A stretch of 7,834 nucleotides of DNA, taken from NCBI GenBank assembly GCA_011322715.1, contig DRLX01000386.1:1-7834 (forward strand), read 5' to 3'. Source of the DNA: Desulfobulbaceae bacterium. Lineage in GTDB: Bacteria; Desulfobacterota; Desulfobulbia; Desulfobulbales; Desulfobulbaceae. Below the pieces are notes generated by a model. The model was not told the DNA's origin. It searched no databases and saw only the letters and a list, made by a program, of their open reading frames with translations. The stretch's first letter is position 1. Each line of letters starts with the position of its first letter. The position numbers and the translations under genes were made by a program. This document shows positions 5,495-7,834 of the stretch, in pieces.

Positions 5495-6796
5495 ATGACG
5501 GAAACAACAAACGGGCAAGAAGCCAAACTCACTATTGACGGAAAAAGCTATACCTTCCCCATCATTGAGGGATCGGAAGGGGATCGCGGCATCGACTTCA
5601 AAGGTCTTCTCCAGCAGACCGGCTGCATTGCCATCGACCCAGGATTTAAAAATACAGGATCCTGCTACAGTGATATCACTTTTCTCGACGGCAACCGTGG
5701 GATTCTCCGCTATCGCGGTTATGCCATAGAAGATCTGGCTGCAAAATGCCAGTTCATTGAGGTCGCCTACCTGCTCCTGCACGGAAAACTGCCCAATGCC
5801 AAAGAACTTGAACGTTTCAAAGGGCTACTGGAACGTTTCTCCCTGCTGCATGAGGACATGCTCCATTTTTTCGATCATTTCCCTCCCAATGCATCTCCCA
5901 TGTCCATCCTGTCGGTCATGGTCAACACATTGCATAACTATTACCCGGAAATGAGTGATGATCCCCTGGAAAATGTTGAAATGACGGCGGCCCGTCTCAT
6001 TTCAAAGATCAGGACCATTGCCGCCTTTTCCTATAAAAAGTCCATGGGCCATCCCTTGGTGTATCCCAGCAACGATCTGTCATACTGCGGCAACTTTCTC
6101 AACATGATGTTCGACAAACCGGTCAAGCCCTACACCGTCAGACCGGAGGTGGTTGCGGCCCTGAACAAGCTGCTCATCCTGCACGCCGACCACGAACAGA
6201 ACTGCTCCACGGCCACAGTCCGTATGGTCGGCAGCGCCGGCGTCAACCTGTATGCCTCCATTGCCGCCGGCATCAATGCCCTCTGGGGTCCGCTGCACGG
6301 AGGCGCCAACGAAGCGGTCATCGAGATGCTGGAAACCATCTATGCCGACGACTGTAATTTCGACAAATATATTGCCAAGGCAAAGGATAAAAGCGATCCG
6401 TTTAAATTATCCGGCTTCGGACATCGGGTTTACCGTACCTTTGATCCCCGGGGCACGATCATCAAAAACGCTTGCCATGAAATTCTTGCCTTGTTGGATG
6501 TATCCGACCCCCTGCTTGATCTGGCCCAGCAGCTTGAGGAAATCGCCTTAAATGATGATTATTTCATCAAACGCAATCTTTATCCCAATGTTGATTTTTA
6601 TTCCGGCATTATTTACCGGGCCATAGGCATCCCCTCAAATATGTTTACCGTCATGTTTGCCCTGGGACGCCTGCCCGGATGGATTGCCCAGTGGAAGGAA
6701 ATGCGCGAAGATACTACCACAAAGATCGGCAGACCGCGCCAGATCTACACCGGAAAATCGGCACGAAAATTCGTTCCCATCGAGGAAAGGGAATAA
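5495..6796 (+). CDS. gltA: Citrate synthase, type II (GltA-like)
   Basis: The enzyme condenses acetyl-CoA with oxaloacetate to citrate, the entry step of the TCA cycle, in the cytosol. The product has 433 residues, close to E. coli GltA (427). It has the N-terminal small beta domain typical of the hexameric bacterial type (TIDGKSYTFPIIEGSEG), then GLLQQTGCIAIDPGF, GILRYRGYAIEDLA and LLLHGKLP. The catalytic triad is intact: His268 in WGPLHGGANEA, His310 in GFGHRVYRTFDPR and Asp367 in NVDFYSG. The substrate-site HADHEQNCST motif is at 230-239. The C terminus has GWIAQWKEM and RPRQIYTG. ATG 5495 is the only sensible start, since the family N terminus begins there and the next Met is residue 136. 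AAAGGA lies just upstream with short spacing. Nothing indicates a 2-methylcitrate synthase context. The gene converges on the LysR gene with 29 bases between stops and no clear terminator. Confidence 0.95.
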   Translation: MTETTNGQEAKLTIDGKSYTFPIIEGSEGDRGIDFKGLLQQTGCIAIDPGFKNTGSCYSDITFLDGNRGILRYRGYAIEDLAAKCQFIEVAYLLLHGKLPNAKELERFKGLLERFSLLHEDMLHFFDHFPPNASPMSILSVMVNTLHNYYPEMSDDPLENVEMTAARLISKIRTIAAFSYKKSMGHPLVYPSNDLSYCGNFLNMMFDKPVKPYTVRPEVVAALNKLLILHADHEQNCSTATVRMVGSAGVNLYASIAAGINALWGPLHGGANEAVIEMLETIYADDCNFDKYIAKAKDKSDPFKLSGFGHRVYRTFDPRGTIIKNACHEILALLDVSDPLLDLAQQLEEIALNDDYFIKRNLYPNVDFYSGIIYRAIGIPSNMFTVMFALGRLPGWIAQWKEMREDTTTKIGRPRQIYTGKSARKFVPIEERE

Positions 6797-6825
6797 CTAC
6801 TGAACTCTCTGATCTCAAATGGAAC

Positions 6826-7704
6826 TTACCCCTGCCAGGTTGCTCTCATGGCCCCAAGTACGGCCTTCGTCAAGGGAGTATCAGATTCTTTGGCACGCCA
6901 GACAAAGGACAGGGCTATGGGAAAGCCCTCCCCCGGCCACAGGGCAACATGCCCGAGTTTCTCGGCCTGCAGGGCTTCTTTTTCCAGCATGAAATTCAGA
7001 CCGACCCCGGACTGAATCATGCTGACAATGGCGGCCTGCTGATCGGCAACCACCTCTGTTTTCGGCTGCAGGCCGCAGCTGTAAAAATACCTTTCCATAA
7101 TACGACTATAGGGACAATCATCGGGAATGCCTATCCAGGGCAGGTCCGCAAGCATTGCCAGGTCGGCGCCGGCGATCTCTTTTTCAAGCGCCACCGGCCC
7201 GACAATGCGCAAATGAAAACCGGCCAGCGTCAGAGACCTGAGTTCTTCACTTTCGCAATCTCCGAGGATAAACCCGCAGTCGAGCTCACCTGTCTCCACC
7301 AGGTGAATAATGGTCCCGGAGATAGACTGGTGCAGGACTATTTCAATATCCGGCCCACAGCAACGCAACTGCCGGTACAAATCGGAGATACGAAGAAACT
7401 CCGCGTTTCTGTTTAATCCTATACGAACGGTCCCCACCGGCCTGTCCAACAGGTCCTTACCTATACGGGCAAACTCCTTTGCCTCATACAAAATAACCTC
7501 TGCCTGCCGGCAAAGCTTCTTACCTGCCGGAGTAAGCCGCATTCCGGTCGCCGACCTGACAAAAAGAGGCTGCCCCAGCTCTTCCTCCAGGGCCTTGATA
7601 TGGGCACTGACAGCCGGTTGACTGATATGCAGTTTCTCCGCCGCCCGGGTGAGATGGTTTTCATGGGCAATAGTGACAAATGATCGCAGTTGATAAAATT
7701 CCAT
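6826..7704 (-). CDS. LysR-type transcriptional regulator
   Basis: This is a DNA-binding regulator of 292 residues, a normal length for the family. It starts MEFYQLRSFV and has the winged helix-turn-helix at about 1-60 (HLTRAAEKLHISQPAVSAHI at 17-36, then KALEEELGQPLFVR and LTPAGKKL). A linker helix (about 62-85) leads to the periplasmic-binding-protein-like effector domain (91-292), which begins GTVRIGLNRN. ATG 7704 is preferred because GGAAAATAGT precedes it and it begins at the family's conserved first residue; GTG 7725 would add seven residues. The effector and target genes cannot be told from the sequence. The usual divergent target would lie beyond 7834. Citrate synthase, convergent to it, is a possible but unproven target. 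A promoter and palindrome upstream suggest autoregulation. Confidence 0.92.
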   Translation of the reverse strand: MEFYQLRSFVTIAHENHLTRAAEKLHISQPAVSAHIKALEEELGQPLFVRSATGMRLTPAGKKLCRQAEVILYEAKEFARIGKDLLDRPVGTVRIGLNRNAEFLRISDLYRQLRCCGPDIEIVLHQSISGTIIHLVETGELDCGFILGDCESEELRSLTLAGFHLRIVGPVALEKEIAGADLAMLADLPWIGIPDDCPYSRIMERYFYSCGLQPKTEVVADQQAAIVSMIQSGVGLNFMLEKEALQAEKLGHVALWPGEGFPIALSFVWRAKESDTPLTKAVLGAMRATWQG

Positions 7705-7738
7705 ACTATTTTCCGGAGTAATCACCGATTAACGCAGG

Positions 7739-7755
7739 CATCAGAAATGCTGATG
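7739..7755. promoter_or_regulatory. Palindromic T-N11-A box, candidate LysR operator
   Basis: CATCAG (7739-7744) and CTGATG (7750-7755) form a perfect dyad around five bases, and within it T7741 and A7753 give the exact T-N11-A spacing of LysR-family boxes. It lies 35-51 bases upstream of the regulator's ATG and just downstream of its predicted -10 box, where binding would block transcription. The assignment rests on spacing and symmetry only. Confidence 0.5.
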
Positions 7756-7766
7756 AGAGTCTTCTG

Positions 7767-7795
7767 ATAATACTATGAGATTTCCAGGGCGTAAA
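7767..7795 (-). promoter_or_regulatory. Likely sigma70 promoter of the LysR gene
   Basis: On the minus strand TTTACG (7795-7790, 4 of 6 to consensus) is followed after 17 bases by TATTAT (7772-7767, 5 of 6). Transcription would start near 7760, about 55 bases before the ATG at 7704, so the palindrome at 7739-7755 would lie within the first bases of the transcript. No convincing promoter for a rightward gene was seen in 7756-7834. Confidence 0.4.
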
Positions 7796-7834
7796 CCGGT
7801 ATTGATATATCAGTAAAGATGATCCCGTAAAAAG

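Noticed and set aside
5351..5782. 143-codon minus-strand ORF across the start of citrate synthase, ending in a 23-codon hydrophobic ORF from ATG 5422
   Set aside because: Most is antisense to conserved citrate synthase sequence. The short tail has a purine-rich GGGGAG upstream, but this is the arm of the inverted repeat and the spacing is too short; nothing else supports it.
6679..7416. 245-codon plus-strand ORF over the citrate synthase end and the LysR gene
   Set aside because: It overlaps two well-supported genes in other frames and has no recognisable domain.

Overview
The window reads as ordinary chromosomal DNA from a Gram-negative proteobacterium. The style of the proteins points to the sulfate-reducing or sulfur-disproportionating Desulfobacterota (old Deltaproteobacteria, Desulfobulbales-like): HflK/HflC with short tails, a type II citrate synthase with a long N-terminal lead, and a zinc-ribbon protein of unknown function. 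That placement is a judgement from sequence style, not a search. I see no insertion sequence, phage gene, CRISPR array, tRNA or rRNA.

Layout, left to right. Positions 1-368 hold no convincing gene, possibly the last codons of an upstream gene and a weak promoter. At 369-1292 (+) lies a rhomboid intramembrane serine protease with an extra N-terminal soluble domain. After a 225-base gap with a good sigma70-type promoter comes hflK (1518-2624, +), then hflC (2644-3591, +), 19 bases apart. A 15-bp hairpin at 3603-3638 closes this unit and sits between convergent genes. On the minus strand a thiamine phosphate synthase gene (thiE, 5056-4355) overlaps by 8 bases the start of a 222-residue zinc-ribbon protein of unknown function (4362-3694). 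A 438-base divergent region between thiE and the citrate synthase gene carries nested inverted and direct repeats, a 16-base tandem duplication at the citrate synthase ribosome site, and a 27-codon minus-strand ORF with a good ribosome binding site. Citrate synthase (gltA-like, 5495-6796, +) converges on a LysR-type regulator (7704-6826, -). The regulator has a likely promoter and a T-N11-A palindrome just upstream, fitting autoregulation.

How the genes fit together. The left third is a membrane quality-control neighbourhood: an intramembrane protease beside the two SPFH proteins that in other bacteria form a cage around the FtsH protease. FtsH itself is not in the window. The middle is cofactor synthesis (ThiE makes thiamine phosphate) plus an uncharacterised partner. 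The right third is entry of acetyl-CoA into the TCA cycle and a transcription regulator whose target is not known.

I did not find a new defence or mobile system. The observations most worth checking are the rhomboid-hflKC linkage, the thiE-coupled zinc-ribbon protein, and the structured citrate synthase upstream region.
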